NCBI RefSeq assembly: GCF_963662255.1
Contig: NC_085067.1
Location: forward strand, 8,956,148-9,020,147
Reading direction: 5' to 3'
Origin: Cinclus cinclus
Taxonomy: Eukaryota > Chordata > Aves > Passeriformes > Cinclidae
Length of the DNA: 64,000 nt
Part shown: positions 1 to 12,560 of the stretch, piece after piece
Numbering within the stretch: position 1 is the first letter of the stretch
Layout: each line of letters starts with the position of its first letter
Translations under genes and position numbers: made by a program
The notes under the pieces: model-generated
Seen by the model: the letters and a program-made list of their open reading frames with translations, nothing else
Told to the model about the DNA's origin: nothing
The model's database searches: none

Positions 1-800
1 GAATGGTTTTTAAGGTAAAATAAAGGAAAGTGGGTCCATGGAGGATCCCTTCAGCAGCATTAGGGGACTGCTCCATACCCTGCAGGATTCAACTATAAAC
101 CCAGGCTTTAATAATTAGTGTCTCTTATAATTGAAGATCAGTCTCAAATGTGTCTGCCTGTTTGTACACAATGGAACTTGGATTAAAGTTGTCTATTGAG
201 ATGTAATATGAAAATGACAGAAACATCCACTGACAAAATACACCTAGGCAGCCTTGATTAGATTAAATCAAATGGTTACAGCATCTGGAGCCTTTAGCAT
301 GTAGGGGGCATCCTAATGGCCCTGAAAGCTTCCCCAAATCCTATTAGATAGGCTAATCTCATTGGAGAATACATTCCAGGTCTGCATAAATGGCATTGCT
401 ATAATACTTTCTGTGGTTGCCTAATCCTTTAAAGGTGAACTGTCGTAGACTAGCTCTGTGGAGTCCATTGTAATGCAGTGCCCCAGAAAAGTTCAGGAAA
501 ACAATGCAGTTAAAAAAAGAAAAATCACACCTAAAAAGCTGACCCAAACTCTAAAATAATTTGGAAGCTGACAGGGCGAAATAGAGCTGCAAATCTGAGA
601 TGATAACTGCTTTGCAAATGGATAAAAAAGGTACTTTCCTCATTATTATTCTGTATTTTGTTTGTGCCACTTGGGAAGAATTGTTTCATTAATTCCTGTG
701 GATCCTCCATGTCCCCTTTTCAGCTGACTCTTTCTGTCTCTGGAGTGGTGGTCAAATACATTAGATCCTCCCATTTTGACCAGGGGTGCTCTGGGGAACT
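1..800. other. AT-rich non-coding stretch
   Basis: I see no exon here. The stretch is AT-rich, with TAAT-type homeodomain cores and a GATTAGATTAAATCAA run at 255-270. It could include a conserved element, but nothing stands out enough to delimit one. Open frames are under 70 codons and resemble nothing I know. Confidence 0.4.
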
Positions 801-1572
801 GGGGCTTGCAGAAAAGATAAATTTACCTTAATTCCAGAGGCTCAGGTGGGCTTGCTGGTCTGGGCTGCCCTCCATGCTTTTCTCAGGAATTGGTGTGTAC
901 TGCCTGCCCCAGGACTTGGTGACTGAGCACTGGCATTTTGGGAAGCTTGTTCCCCCAAGGTGCAGAGATGGAGCAGAGCCAGGTCTGGACTCCTGGCAGC
1001 ATGCAGTCCCTGTCAGCTGGGGATCAAGCTGAGAGTGCAGCGCTGCCATTCAGGCTCAGTGCTCGGCTGTGCAAGAGGAAGGTGTGAATTATTTCACTGG
1101 GTGCTACTCCCTGCTGCCAGCTGGGCACGGCTGGGGAATGGACCCAGCCATTGCAGTGCAGCTGCTGCACTCTGACGTGCCTCACCTCCTCCTCCTCCCC
1201 GTTCTTGCTGTGGCTGTCCCAACTGCCCTTGTGACCCAGCAGCCCTCTGGGGTGGCAGCAGTCCCAGTCTCTGCTCCCTCCCTGTCCACCCCCAAGGCGA
1301 TGCACTGATCCTCACTCTGCTGCTCCTCTGGGGACTCACAAGGGACTGATGTGGCCCTGTGGCACTGTTAATTTAAGATTTGTACCCAATTATCTCCACC
1401 CCATCGCCATCTCTCCCAGCTTTTCCAGCCCATGGAAATAATGAGTTAGTTCCCACACCCTGCTGTAGAAAGGGACTGGATTTTGGCATTACAAGGGATT
1501 AAAGATTCAGCTGTGGTCCCTATTCTGCATTGCGTAGATGTCTCCTGTGACTTATAAAGAAATTCAAAGTAT
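801..1572. other. GC-richer non-coding stretch
   Basis: Base composition rises in G and C, especially at 960-1340, where several open frames of 70-95 codons overlap on both strands. That overlap is what stop-poor GC-rich sequence gives by chance. No frame shows a domain, a repeat of conserved residues, or convincing splice signals. Confidence 0.4.
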
Positions 1573-1925
1573 TTCAGGGAGACCTTATTGCAGCCCTTCG
1601 ATACTCTAAGGAGGTTTGTAAGAAAGATGGCAAAACTTTTTAATACAGCCTGTAGGACAGGGGAGTTGGTTTTAAACTAAGAGGCTTGGTTCAAATTAGA
1701 TATAAGGGAAAAATTTGTACAGTGAGGGTGATAAAACACTGGCACAGGCTGCTCAGAGAGGTGGTGGGTGCCCATCCCTGGACACTCTAAAGGCCAGGCT
1801 GGATGGGGCTCTGAGCAGCCTGATCTTGTTCAAGAGTCCCTGCCCATGGCAGGGGGCCTGGGCTCTGTGACCTTTCAAGGTCCCTTCCAGCCCAAACCAT
1901 TCTTTGATTCGCTGGTTCTATATTC
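1573..1925 (+). mobile_element. CR1 LINE 3' end, 5'-truncated
   Basis: This is the 3' end of a chicken-repeat-1 (CR1) non-LTR retrotransposon in forward orientation. Hallmarks in order are the block beginning AGGGAGACCTTATTGCAGCC at 1579, ATAAGG..AAATTTGTACAGTGAGGGTG near 1700, CACTGGCACAGGCTGC at 1738 and CCATCCCTGGACACTC near 1772. The end reads GACCTTTCAAGGTCCCTTCC followed by a decayed ATTCTATG-type tail at about 1905-1925. It is only about 350 bp long, as expected for severe 5' truncation on insertion. No coding sequence remains. Differences from the family sequence as I remember it suggest an old copy. The boundaries are judged by eye. Confidence 0.9.
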
Positions 1926-4439
1926 TGCCTCCTGCTACTTGGTTCCTACAATAGGAGCCCAAGTCAGAAAAAATGAGCCTCTTTCTCAGCTGCCTTGATG
2001 TGCCTTCTGGCAGTGTGTGTCCAAACACGTGGCTGGGAGATGTGGTGCTATCTTCCCTTTGCTAGACCCGACTCCACATGCAACCAGCAGTGTATTAAAT
2101 GTACATATGTGTATTGTGAGTGTATCTACAACCTGGCTGCTGCACTTAAATAGCAATTACATTTGCTCGTTGACCATTTGGCACTTAGCAGTCTCATAAT
2201 TAGTAACTGCAAACCAATAGAGACAATGAAGGAAATCCCTAATTTTTATAAAACTGCCCTGCTTTATGACTGTCTGCACAATCATAACCTCCTGCTTGTA
2301 CAAAAAAAGCAAACACTTCAGTATTTTGACAGATGTTATATATAAAAAAGAGCTCAGCTTGTGTATTAATTTGCTGCTCCTTGTGTTGTGTTCTGGTTTT
2401 TTGGTTTTTTTTTTCATTGAATACATCCACTGTTGGTTGTATTCCATCCATTTAATCCATGCTTTGGATTAAATTGCTGCTACGTTGCTTTCCCTTTTTC
2501 CATATGGTGCTGGAGGTGGAGGAGCTGGTCCCCCAGCATGGAGGAGGGCCCCAGTGTTGCCTCCACAGCAGCAAGGCTCCTCCAGGAATGGCAGCAATTC
2601 ACATAAAGGTAGGCAAAGGTCTGTTGTTCTTTCAAGTCTCCCACTTGTTTGGGGGGATGTCTTGTAGCCACAGCAGTTGTGTGCCTGCTACCAGGGTTTG
2701 AGAGGCCAATATGATTGATATCAAGCCAAAGGAAAACATGCCTATTGCTTTGCAAAGAGATGTGGGGTTTCATTAAGAAAATGTGTTTTGGGTCAGTATC
2801 TCCTGGAGTGGGAGAAAAAAAAAATCCCTGTTCTTGTGGAAATGAAAGAATTTGCAATATGAGTTACCTGGGGACAGGTGGGTGCATTGTTTGGCTGGGA
2901 GCCTCCCTGTGTTCATGTTATCCTGGGAGAAGAGTGGCTGTGCTTGCTTGCTGTTCTCAGATCCTTCAGCATTCTTCTGTTTGCTTGCTCCAGCACAGGG
3001 TTTGCCCAAGATTCCGTCCCAGGAGAGGTGTCCAGAAAATCCCAACATCAGCTCTGTCCTGGCTCCTGAGGAATCGGGCATGGGGAGCACAGGGACACAC
3101 TCCCACATTTAGGCAGTATAACCTGCACTTCATTTGCTTGCTTGCTGAAGCTCCTCACTTTGTTGATCACTGTTCACTTCAGATGGGTTTAAAACCCCTT
3201 TTGGGAGCCGTAGCTTGGATAGACTCATTGAATTGAAGCATGAAGTCTCCCTTGCTCCTTTGTAGTAGCTGGGACTGCAACTGCTCCCCAGAGATGGGGT
3301 TCATCTTTTGCACTTGCCAGTGCAAAGAATGGGAGCAGGAACATGAGGTAGTCTAACGAGGATTCTTCTGTGGCTGGGGGAAAGAGCCAGGCACATCTGG
3401 AGGGGTTTGGCTGAGTTTCCAGCTGTTCCTCTCCATTGAGTTTGGAGCCTCTGCTAATTCCAGTTCCTCATTTAATGAAGCCAAATGCAAACAGAACTGC
3501 AGATCTCTAATTAATATTAGAGTGGGGTCTCTCTCACACATTTGTTGTTTCTTCCCTCACCACTCCCTTTTGAAATAATTTATTTTCTCTGCTTAAAACA
3601 TTCCTATATTGTTATTTTTCTCACAGTGGTGCACACTGCACTCGCTAAATCAAATTTATAATGCTGGAATTAATTTAGAAGGTTTCTTCCATTTTCTCTC
3701 CATGTACATTTAAAGAAGAGAAGTTCTTTAAATTAACCTGATGTAACTGGATTTGTTTTCACTTTATTAGCTTTGGTGGGGGTTCTCTTGAGGACCTCAG
3801 TGTCATTATATTATCTGAGGAGCAGATCTGCTTCAGTCTGATGGAAATTTTTAACAAGAGCAATGTTTTCCCATTTCAGAGTGAGTAAATACTTTACTGA
3901 AATCCAGGGGGCTGATGCTGTACTGCATTACCAGTAAACATGAAGTGAAAAACAGCTGGCACAGTAAAAAGGAGATGGAGAATACCAAGTGCTGGTGTGC
4001 CTGCTGATCTGCAGAAGGGCTCACACTCAGGTGTATTTTTGTGAGTGATTTTATCTGTCCAGAAGATTTTAGCTCTCAGCCAGCTCTGAAGCAATCTTGT
4101 TTTCAGTATTTATTGTTAGCTGGGTGTCTAATCTTCGCCATGTACTACTTAGGGAGCTCAGTGACTTCAGCATCGGGATGTTTGATGCCTGGGAATAGCT
4201 GCTCCCTGTCTCCTGAAGCCTCTGGCTGCAGCCCTTGTGCCCACAGGAAGCCCAGAAGGGCTGGGGCCAGGCAGGGGCTCTTCCCAAGGTGGCAGGAGCA
4301 GGTCGATGTCACAGTGCTACAGCAGGATTGTCACACTCTCCATGCAGCAGGTGAGACAGACATGGTGGAGTGCCCTCCCCATTGGAGACAGCCCCTGCTC
4401 CTTATTTCTGTTACGTAAGGAAAAGAGCCAAATAATAGA
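1926..4439. other. Non-coding stretch, nothing recognised
   Basis: I found no supported gene. An open frame of about 170 codons at 2715-3236 on the plus strand overlaps frames of 110-125 codons on the other strand. None resembles a known protein. 3560-3780 is AT-rich. A run of eight or more T lies near 2405-2415. Confidence 0.4.
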
Positions 4440-4830
4440 AGCCCTGTCACAAAACTAATTTTCAACGATTTGATTATCCAGAACCATTTTGGTGCAGATA
4501 AATATTTCTGACCCTGGTCGGCACATTATTGCTTTGACCTCTCACCCCTGGCAAAGCCCTGTCTGCATCCTCCCAGGCTGGATGGCTTGAAAACTATTAT
4601 CAGTGACGAGTAAAAGACTGCACAGAAATAAACAACGGGGACCTCTGAGCTTGCCCTTGTAAACTCTGGTCAGGCATCACCCGAAAAGCACCCAGAACAC
4701 AGACAAATCAATGCTCTGCACAGTCCTCTGCAGACACACTCCCTCACAGAGGGCTTTTGCAAGCTATAATGCATGTTTTGATATTGTCGTAGCACTGCAT
4801 TTTTTTAAAATGTACTTCCTTTGTTTGTTA
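4440..4830. promoter_or_regulatory. Candidate conserved non-coding element
   Basis: This block has the texture of a constrained non-coding element: balanced composition, no simple repeats, no long open frames and dense binding-site-like words. These include GATTA/TAAT cores around 4455-4475, GCTTTGACCT (a nuclear-receptor half-site) at 4531-4540, ATCAATGC near 4708, and GCAAGCTATAATGCATG at about 4759-4775. I infer possible regulatory function only. No alignment was available. Confidence 0.25.
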
Positions 4831-7800
4831 AGGTGCCTTTCAAGCCAAGTCAGTGCTGGCTTTCCATAAAGATTCTCTGGTGCTTCCATCATATACGTTG
4901 AAAGTGGGGTGCAGTGACAGAAGCAGTTCTGTCAATATATATTTTTATGTATTATTCAGCTCCTGTTGTTTGTGTTTACCAAGGAAGTTTGCATGCAATC
5001 TGCCAGGTTAGTTTCTTAAAAGCTTGGATGCTGAGTTTGAGTTTTCATCTAATTCTTCCCTGTATAGGAATGAGCTGTCAGGAGCAGTATATATTTTTGT
5101 TCAGTGCTGTGCAAGTCCTGGATGTCCAAATACAAATGTGACAGGCAGAAGAACCAAGAATGTGCATTTTTTTGTTTAAAAGAAATTTGTAAGTTCTTGA
5201 GCTGGTTTTTGTTTAGCAGTGTTGGTGTCAAAGTAAAATACTCCATGCTTCTGCACTGTGGTAGCTGAAATTTGAACAAGATCCTGTTTTTTATCAGCCA
5301 TCACTTGGGAATTGAGATGAGCCGTGAGGGCTTTCGTAGGGGATCTTCTGTTTCAGTGAATTAGCACCATGAAGGCAATGGCACTGGGGTGAGAGGATTA
5401 TGGTTGGAATGAACACCCAGAACTAATCTGCTTCCATGATTCACTGGTGCAGTTGGGAAGAAAGCTAATCCAGAGGGAAGCATTTTACTTTTTACCCCAT
5501 GTGTACTGCAGATCACATTGTCCTGAACGACCCCACTTTCCTCTTGCACTGCTGTATTACAAAGTGCTGAAAAAAATGAGTCTGTGGTGCTGCTGTGTTA
5601 CCTTTGGGATGTTCCTAATCCCATTGTCATGGAGGTCCTGGTGAAGTGCCATGCTCACTTTGCCTGTTTCTTGCTGCTGCTTAATGAAATCCCACGAGAA
5701 AAGTAAAATTAAATTTGGGTTTACAGCATTCATCTCTAAAAGGCATTTTTACTTTTTGTGGTGTTGCACTGCTCCTCTGGTTATATGGGTTAAAATCCTA
5801 GGAATACCTTTGCGTATACCTGTTTTTCACCACTTGTGAAATATCAGGGATGGAGGTAATGGTTTTTGGGTGGAGGGGGATGTGTAATGGACAGGAACAA
5901 CAGGGGAACTTGGGTTTAGTTTCTCTTCTGGGAGGGGACTTGGTGTTGTGCAGTCATGTAAAGAACAGCTGAATCTGGCTTAAATCCATGCTCCTGAGGT
6001 CTCTTGGGGCAAAGCACTGTGAAGATCTCTAGACAAGATGTACTAAAGACAGACTGTGGTGTAGGGAGGGGAATTTAGACCTAGAAATCTGATCTCTTGC
6101 TTTCTCTGCACTGCTCTGTAAAACATAAACCCCTTCCCTGCTTCACTAATAGGTGCTGATGAAAGATGCTTTTAAGGTTTAGGTGTTTAAAGAGTCTGGG
6201 AAGAGGGAAAATACCCAGACTTGGAAATCTGCTCTGAGGGCTTAGTGCTGACCTGTTGGAAGTCTGACTGATAGACCCTGGAGCCCAGGCTGAGAAAGTT
6301 GCTCCTTTTCCTTTTAGACAGTCTTTGCTCTAGCTCATGTGTTAATAGAGATGCTTGATGCACTTGGGCTTGGCCAGAGTCCAGAGACACAAGATAGAAC
6401 CTGATGCAAGGGTTACTTCAGACGTGGCATTTCCTTCCCTTTCTTTCAGAATTCTTTGAAATACTGGTTTGAAGCATCAATCTGGAGCCAGGCTGAGCAA
6501 ACCTACATTCCATTTCTTCGGTTCCCTTTCTCTCCATGTGACTCTTTTACTGGCTTTGCTTAGAGTCCTGGTGTGCTTTCCAGGAGCTGCCATTAGTCAT
6601 GTTCCCCAGAGTCCCTGTTTCCCTCCTGGCTGTGATGCATGCCATCGCCATAAGTTTTCAGTTTATTTAAAACCCTGCTGCAGCAGGTTTCCCCCCTGCA
6701 TCCCTTTCTGAACTAAAAGCACTAGGCTATTCATTATTTTCAATAAATAAGCAGTCATTTTGTTAATCCATCTTAAAAAGTATGATCACCCACAGGTGGA
6801 GTGCTTTTTTATTACTGTTATTTGACTCCTTCTCATAGATCATTTTGCAGAGCTCCATCTCTCAGTCACGTTTCCCGGCTGCTGTGGGGGATGCAGGAGG
6901 TGGCTGGCGTGGGCAGCAGTGCTCCCCTGGGCTTTGGGGTGCTCTCACAAGGACAGGGCTCACTGGGATTGGCTTCAAGGTGGGCAAGTTTCTCTCCACC
7001 TTTCTCTGTCTCCCATGGTGGCAGTCTTGCTTCTTGCCTTGCCCATCAGGTCACTCTGTTGGCAGTCAGATTCCTGAGCCAGGTTTCTTAAAAAATCATT
7101 GCAGCAGCAGTTGCACAAGGCAGGGAGGAAACAACAACCTGGTGGTTCTGCCTAAATACTTATCTAGACCAGCTTATGATAGGTACTGCTGTCCTGGTGT
7201 TGGACTTGAGTTAGGAAGGCTTGATTCTGTGCCATTGATCTTAATGTCATGAATACAAATGCAACATTTATTCTGGAATGAATTAGTAGTATTTCTGCTT
7301 CTGCCTTTGAATTACATCATGTGTAAGTGAGATAAAGATCGAGGCTCTTACTGTGGTGTAATTCTAAATGGGAAAGCAGAGGATGAATTTTTAGAAATGC
7401 CTGTTCCTAGCAGAAGTTTGCGTTTGGTGAATTATGCTCTTAATTTCAAAGAAAAGCAAAATAAAACCCCTGACATGAGAATCCTGTCTATACTTTTAAA
7501 AAAGCGCATATATGGATGTGTACACACAAACTATTGTTTTAAAAATAATAAACGTACAAAAAGCAGTTATTTAAGCTGCAGGTAACAGTTATTTGGCAGT
7601 GTCTGGGTTTTGTTTGGCTCACCTTGTAAAATGCTCCCAGCTGTGATGTTTTCCGCCCTGTGCTTCCAGTGGGGCCTCCTCCAGTCTGCTGGGAAGGGTT
7701 TGGCTCCAGGCAGCAATGGGAGAGACACCAGAGTGCAGGGGAGGATGTGAAATGTGTTTAAAGCTCCTGGTGGGAAGGCTTTGAGAGATGAACATGGGGG

Positions 7801-9387
7801 TTGAAGACAGTATTTGAATGGAGCAAGAGTAAGGCAGGGCCAGGTTGGGTAGCACAAGGATGGGAAGGCAAATCCATCCGAGCTGGCCCCATGGACCAGT
7901 GGAGGGAGCCCTGTCCTGGGGTAAGGCACACCTCCAGAGATGGGCTCTGGGACTGGGGCTGGTTCACACTGGCTCTGTTGTGGTTTGCATCCTCTGGAGG
8001 CAAAAGGGATAGAAAAAGCATTTATGTTTTTGTTTTAAATTAGTTTGCCTTTTTTTTGAGTTTGGGAGCCCTGCCCTGAGCCAGTTTTGTGGAGATGGCA
8101 TTACTGAGTGCATGTGTGCTGAGCATATGTGAGAGGGGAATTGAATTGCTTGGAGAGAAGTTTGTCAGCTCTAGGTACAGCAAAGAGATGAGAAAAGACA
8201 GACGTTTTGGGACTGTTTCTGCTAATTTTATGTGGAAGAGTAAAATGCTTTGAATTATACTGGGAGAGGGGAAGTGATACGTGAGGCACTGAGGTGATGC
8301 CTCTTCGCATGGTAAAGAGCAGCTTATAAAAGCAAGGGCACAAATGGGAACAGATGGTGAGATTTTTGTTGGGGGAAGGTAGTTGTTGGTTCTTTAAATT
8401 TGTTTTTAAGAGGTGACTACAGAAGGCAAGACCACTAGTGGAGAAAAAACTGAGAAACGGCCTTGCCAATGAAGCATTGCAAACATTGCAACATTTCCAT
8501 CGTTTTCTCAAACAACAGACCCAGAAGGTCAGGTTGCAGGATGAGTGTCCCTTCTCCCCTCTAACCCTTGCACCATTCCTGCCTTTGCTGGGAGCACATC
8601 TCTTTGCAGAGGGGGAGCCTCTCCTGCCTAACCTTGCTCCGAGGCGGTGGGTGCAGGAGGTGTGACACAGGCTGTTGTCACTGCTGGTGCTCACCTGCAG
8701 CTGTTTTGTTTTCCCCTTGAAGCCCTCAATCCACGATGGTGAATGCTTCCCATCAGCTGTTCAGGGACCCTCCAAGAGAGGGAGGCAGCCCCAAGCAAGC
8801 CCAGGAGATGAAGAATTAATGTCAGCTCGAGCAGGGAGGATTTGCTGGGGAGCATCATGGTTTTCACATTTATTTTGCCAGGCTAGTAACATTATCCTGC
8901 ATTTGTCACAGCTCTTTCTAGAACTCTGATCTTTTTGTCTGCGTTTAAAGATCTTTCTATTCTCTGTTTAACAACAGGAGGCTTTAGGTTTAAATGGCAC
9001 AATAGTGTATGTAATTTATATATACAAAAAAGATAAATTGCTGCTTCTCGAGACACAAAATGCAAGCATTGCTTTGTTGGCTGAATTAACTTTTGTGCTA
9101 TGTCAGGCATGGAAGGTATTGTTAGAGATATGATTTTAGTATATAGCAGTACTAAATATTTTATCTTGTTGGCAAGCGGTGTTGTTGCGGAAGGTTTAAA
9201 CTTCAAAGTGAGCTTTGCTAAAATGCCTTTAAAATAAAAGAAAAAGAAAGGTGGAGAGGGAGATGTAAGAGTGACTTGATTCATGCTGGAATGATTTCAC
9301 AGAAGGATTGTTATCCACTGAGACACAAGGCTTCTATTTGACCTCCTGCTGACTTCCCTAAACAGTGTTTGTAGGATGTTTAAACAC
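4831..9387. other. Non-coding stretch, nothing recognised
   Basis: I see no exon or RNA gene that I can defend. The longest open frame is minus-strand 8101-8694 (197 codons). It is rich in Ser, Cys, Leu and Lys, with no domain, signal peptide or repeat. Plus-strand frames of 96 and 135 codons near 6801-7252 overlap each other. 7480-7570 and 8980-9260 are AT-rich. Confidence 0.4.
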
Positions 9388-9445
9388 TAAAAAAAACCAA
9401 ACAAACAAAAAAAAGAAAAAAAACACAACAAAACAAAAAAAAAAA
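9388..9445. repeat. A-rich low-complexity tract
   Basis: Interrupted poly-A with C and G interruptions (AAACAAAC, AAAGAAAA, ACACAACAAAAC). About 36 bp downstream, 9482-9495 is a pure run of 14 T, so the two could pair as an A/T stem. No retrogene or SINE body could be recognised immediately upstream. Confidence 0.8.
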
Positions 9446-9746
9446 GCTGATCTGCTGGGTTCACATCTTTTCGCATCTCTCTTTTTTTTTTTTTTCCTAA
9501 GTGACACACAGAGAAGGTATTTAGCACTTACAAAGAGTTTGTTGGTGAGCTCAGTTCTAGGGGTGCAGGGGCAACGCAGGTGCTCTATTTTAATTTAATT
9601 TTGGTGCTGGATTATCCTTTCTGCTCAGACTCTGCACAGAATCAGCCCATCCATCTGGTGTCACCACCAGGAACAGCAGCCCATCAGCCCCATGGTGCCA
9701 GGCAAGATGTACAGGAGATGCAGCTTTGTGACAGCTTCACCTCCTG
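9446..9746. other. Short non-coding flank of the minisatellite
   Basis: Contains the T14 run and ordinary unique sequence leading into the 32-bp repeats. No gene is seen. Confidence 0.4.
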
Positions 9747-10197
9747 GGCCCTGTGGTACCTGCTGGGCATCACCTCAGAGCTCTGTGGCACCTGCTGGGC
9801 ATCACCTCAGAACTCTGTGGCACCTGCTGAGCATCACCTCAGAGCTCTGTGGCACCTGCTGAACATCACCTCAGAGCTCTGTGGTACCTGTTGGGGCATC
9901 ACCTCAGAGCTCTGTGGCACCTGCTGGACATCACCTCAGAGCTCTGTGGTACCTATTGGAGATCACCTCAGAGCTCTGTGGCACCTGTTGGGGCATCACC
10001 TCAGAGGTCTGTGGCACCTGCTGGACATCACCTCAGAGCTCTGTGGTACCTATTGGAGATCACCTCAGAGCTCTGTGGCACCTGTTGGGGCATCACCTCA
10101 GAGGTCTGTGGCACCTGCTGGACATCACCTCAGAGCTCTGTGGTACCTATTGGAGATCACCTCAGAGCTCTGTGGCACCTGCTGGACATCACCTCAG
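9747..10197. repeat. 32-bp minisatellite, 14 copies
   Basis: Fourteen head-to-tail copies of a unit of the form CTCTGTGGCACCTGCTGG followed by an ATCACCTCAGAG portion. Most units are 32 bp. Copies containing TTGGGGCAT carry one extra G and are 33 bp. Unit variants (GGACAT, TATTGGAGAT, TTGGGGCAT) recur in the same order from the sixth copy onward, making a higher-order unit of three copies (about 97 bp) repeated twice and started a third time. Because 32 is not a multiple of three, the open frames through it read the same DNA in rotating frames. That is why a 231-codon plus-strand frame (9580-10275) shows shifting repeats such as ITSELCGTCW and SPQSSV. I judge that frame non-coding. The array ends in GCAGGAGCC, where the last unit decays. 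Confidence 0.97.
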
Positions 10198-12239
10198 CAG
10201 GAGCCTCAGCTGCCCTGCCTGCTGCACCAGGAGCTGCTACACCATGGGCTCCAGCACTCTGCGTGTGATTTGTGAGCTATTTTGGGACCTTTCTGGCAGA
10301 AAAGTGCAATATCATCGTTGAAGAGACTGCTGCAGGATAAACTGTGACTAAGATCTGAGCTGGCAAACTGTGCAGAGAGCTCCCAGGCGTGGGGATCTGC
10401 AGTGGGGTGTGGACGCAGGGAGTCTCAGCCCCTCCTGTCATGCTGCAGGAGGGGTTAATCAGGCTGACAAATTCATGGGCTCTGAGCCCTGGTCAAGGGG
10501 CAGCTCTGTGCTGCCCTCCCTGAGTACCCTGGGCTCTCAGAGGGCTGCATTTCACACACCAGTTTCCAAATTTTGCTCAGTAACAGTGAGGAAGTTCATT
10601 GTAAGGCAGTTAATTTTGTACCTGAGGCTGTTCCCATTTATCTCACCTCCTCCTTGTCTTTTCCTTGCGCTCCCTACATTCCATCTTCCTCCTGTACTGC
10701 CTTGCTGAGCTGGTGTGTTTAGTGAGAGGCTGGAAATTTAACATGGACTGAGGCTCCATCTTCTACCCTGTAGATGTCCCAGGTCTTTCTGCCTTCAAGT
10801 CATCCATGGCTAAATTCTGCTGGACAGGGCAGATCGGGTGTGTGATGATTGTGGAGCACAGCCTGTGTGCCCACACTGCTCTCCTGCAGAGGTCAGAGCA
10901 CCTTTCCTGAGGGAAGCACCAGGAGACATGAGTGAGGAGCAGTGGGACTCAGAAACTGTAGATCAAGGTGAGCCCAAGGGTGGCCCATAAACCAATTGCC
11001 AGGTTAAGCAGATAATGCCAGTGGTCGGTGCACAGATTTATTGTCACTTTTGCAGTTCTGAAGCACTGGGAGAAAGGAAACTTTCCCCTTCATCACCTTG
11101 AGGGTACAAGGAGGGTCGTGGTGCTCAGTGGGGGTTGGAGGTGCTCTCCTCTTCTGCCCTTCTGTCTTTCATGTACTTTTCAAGACATGCACACACGTGA
11201 TTCCCTTCCTCCTGCTTGTCCTGGTGTGATGGGATTTAGCACACTGGTACCCTGGGAACAGAGCTAGTTTCTAAACTCTTAACAGGAACCCTGTTGTCAC
11301 CATTTGGGACACCTCAGCATCAGAAATAGGCAATATTAGAATAGAATTAGGCAGGGAAGAAGGAAAGTGCACAGTTTAAGCCAGGGTAGCTGTGCCTCCT
11401 GCTGTGGCACTCTGGTTTTAAGGGGATGCGTCCAGAGCTCTAGAGCTGGTGCAGACCCCAGTGGTATTAATGGAAGGACCCTCCTTGGCTGCTCAGGGGC
11501 AATTGGGGCCCTCTGAAGGGACTGCAGAGGGGTGCTGGTGGTGTGTTGGGCACTAGAATATCCATAGAGGCCACTTCCCATATCTGTCACACATCATGGA
11601 TGATCTCAGAATGACATGAGTTGTGTTATCTGGGTTTTAGGCAAGGAAGAACCCATTTTTCATCTTTGGCATGTCCATCATTGGGCTGGTTAGACCTGCA
11701 GGCAGAGGAGTTCAGCTCTGCAGGGCCTTTGCCCATGGCTTTTACATGGCAAAGTTGAGTGGTTGCACCCAGCAGTGATGGTCTGGAGCATTACTAGAAG
11801 TAACATGACTGTGTAACTCAAACATAAGTGCTAAAAGGTAAAAATTTTGGGGATAGATTAAATATTCAACAAAGAGATTGAGCTCTGCTTGCTTTGGCAA
11901 ACAAGTACATCCCCAAATGGATCAAACAAGTTGTAATGCAGAACAAATTGGAATAGTAGAGGATTTGTCTCAGGTGCTTAAAATCATATTTTATCCCCTG
12001 TCTTTATATTACCATCTATTCAAGTAAAAAAACATCTTTTGAAATACTGTTGTGCACATTGCTTGTTCCTTCGTGCTGTGGCACAGTCTAATATTTCTGT
12101 CTTGTGCTCTTTTCCAACCTTGGAACAACCTAAAAGATATCTGGCTAATGTGCTGTACTCAATTGCTGTCTCTTTTCCCCCCAAAGGTTTGCAAAAATTA
12201 TTTTAAATTAAGCAGGGTACAAAGTTCTTCTAGTTTCTA
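10198..12239. other. Non-coding stretch, nothing recognised
   Basis: Unique-looking sequence with no identifiable exon, repeat or RNA gene. Open frames are at most about 112 codons (10370-10708), with no similarity I recognise. 11820-12020 is AT-rich. Confidence 0.4.
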
Positions 12240-12560
12240 GCACAGAGAATTCATTTTCAATTCCTCTATCAAAGCAAAATGACAAATACAAAATGCAAGT
12301 GAAACCAGATGGACTAACTATATTAAGAGCGCTGCATGCATATTTTGTGTCACTTATTAGCATTCATTAAGTCAAACACAGGGAGAAATAAGCTTTGCCT
12401 ACATGTATTAAACCAATAAGGCTGGCAAGGATCCAAGCCTGCTCTCGTGGATTAATTGTTTTATAACTGCTTTAATTAAAATTGTTCAGTATATGATTAA
12501 CCTAAAAGTTTTAATTTCCACAAAATTGTTGAACAAATGAGACATTAATATTTTACATTA
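12240..12560. promoter_or_regulatory. Candidate conserved non-coding element, homeodomain-site rich
   Basis: A 320-bp AT-rich block with no repeats and no open frame of note. It carries ATTAATTG at 12451-12458, TTTAATTAAA around 12471-12480, a GCGCTGCATGCATATTTTG stretch near 12330, and TTATTAGCATTCATTAAG near 12354-12371. Such runs of TAAT and TTAATTAA cores are typical of developmental enhancers bound by homeodomain proteins. The motifs are visible; the function is inferred. Confidence 0.35.

Noticed and set aside
8101..8694. 197-codon minus-strand open frame
   Set aside because: Its residue makeup looks like a random translation (Ser, Lys, Cys, Leu) and nothing matches a known family.
9580..10275. 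231-codon plus-strand frame with a repeat protein appearance
   Set aside because: The repeats are the 32-bp minisatellite read in rotating frames. Two other plus-strand frames are open through the same DNA.
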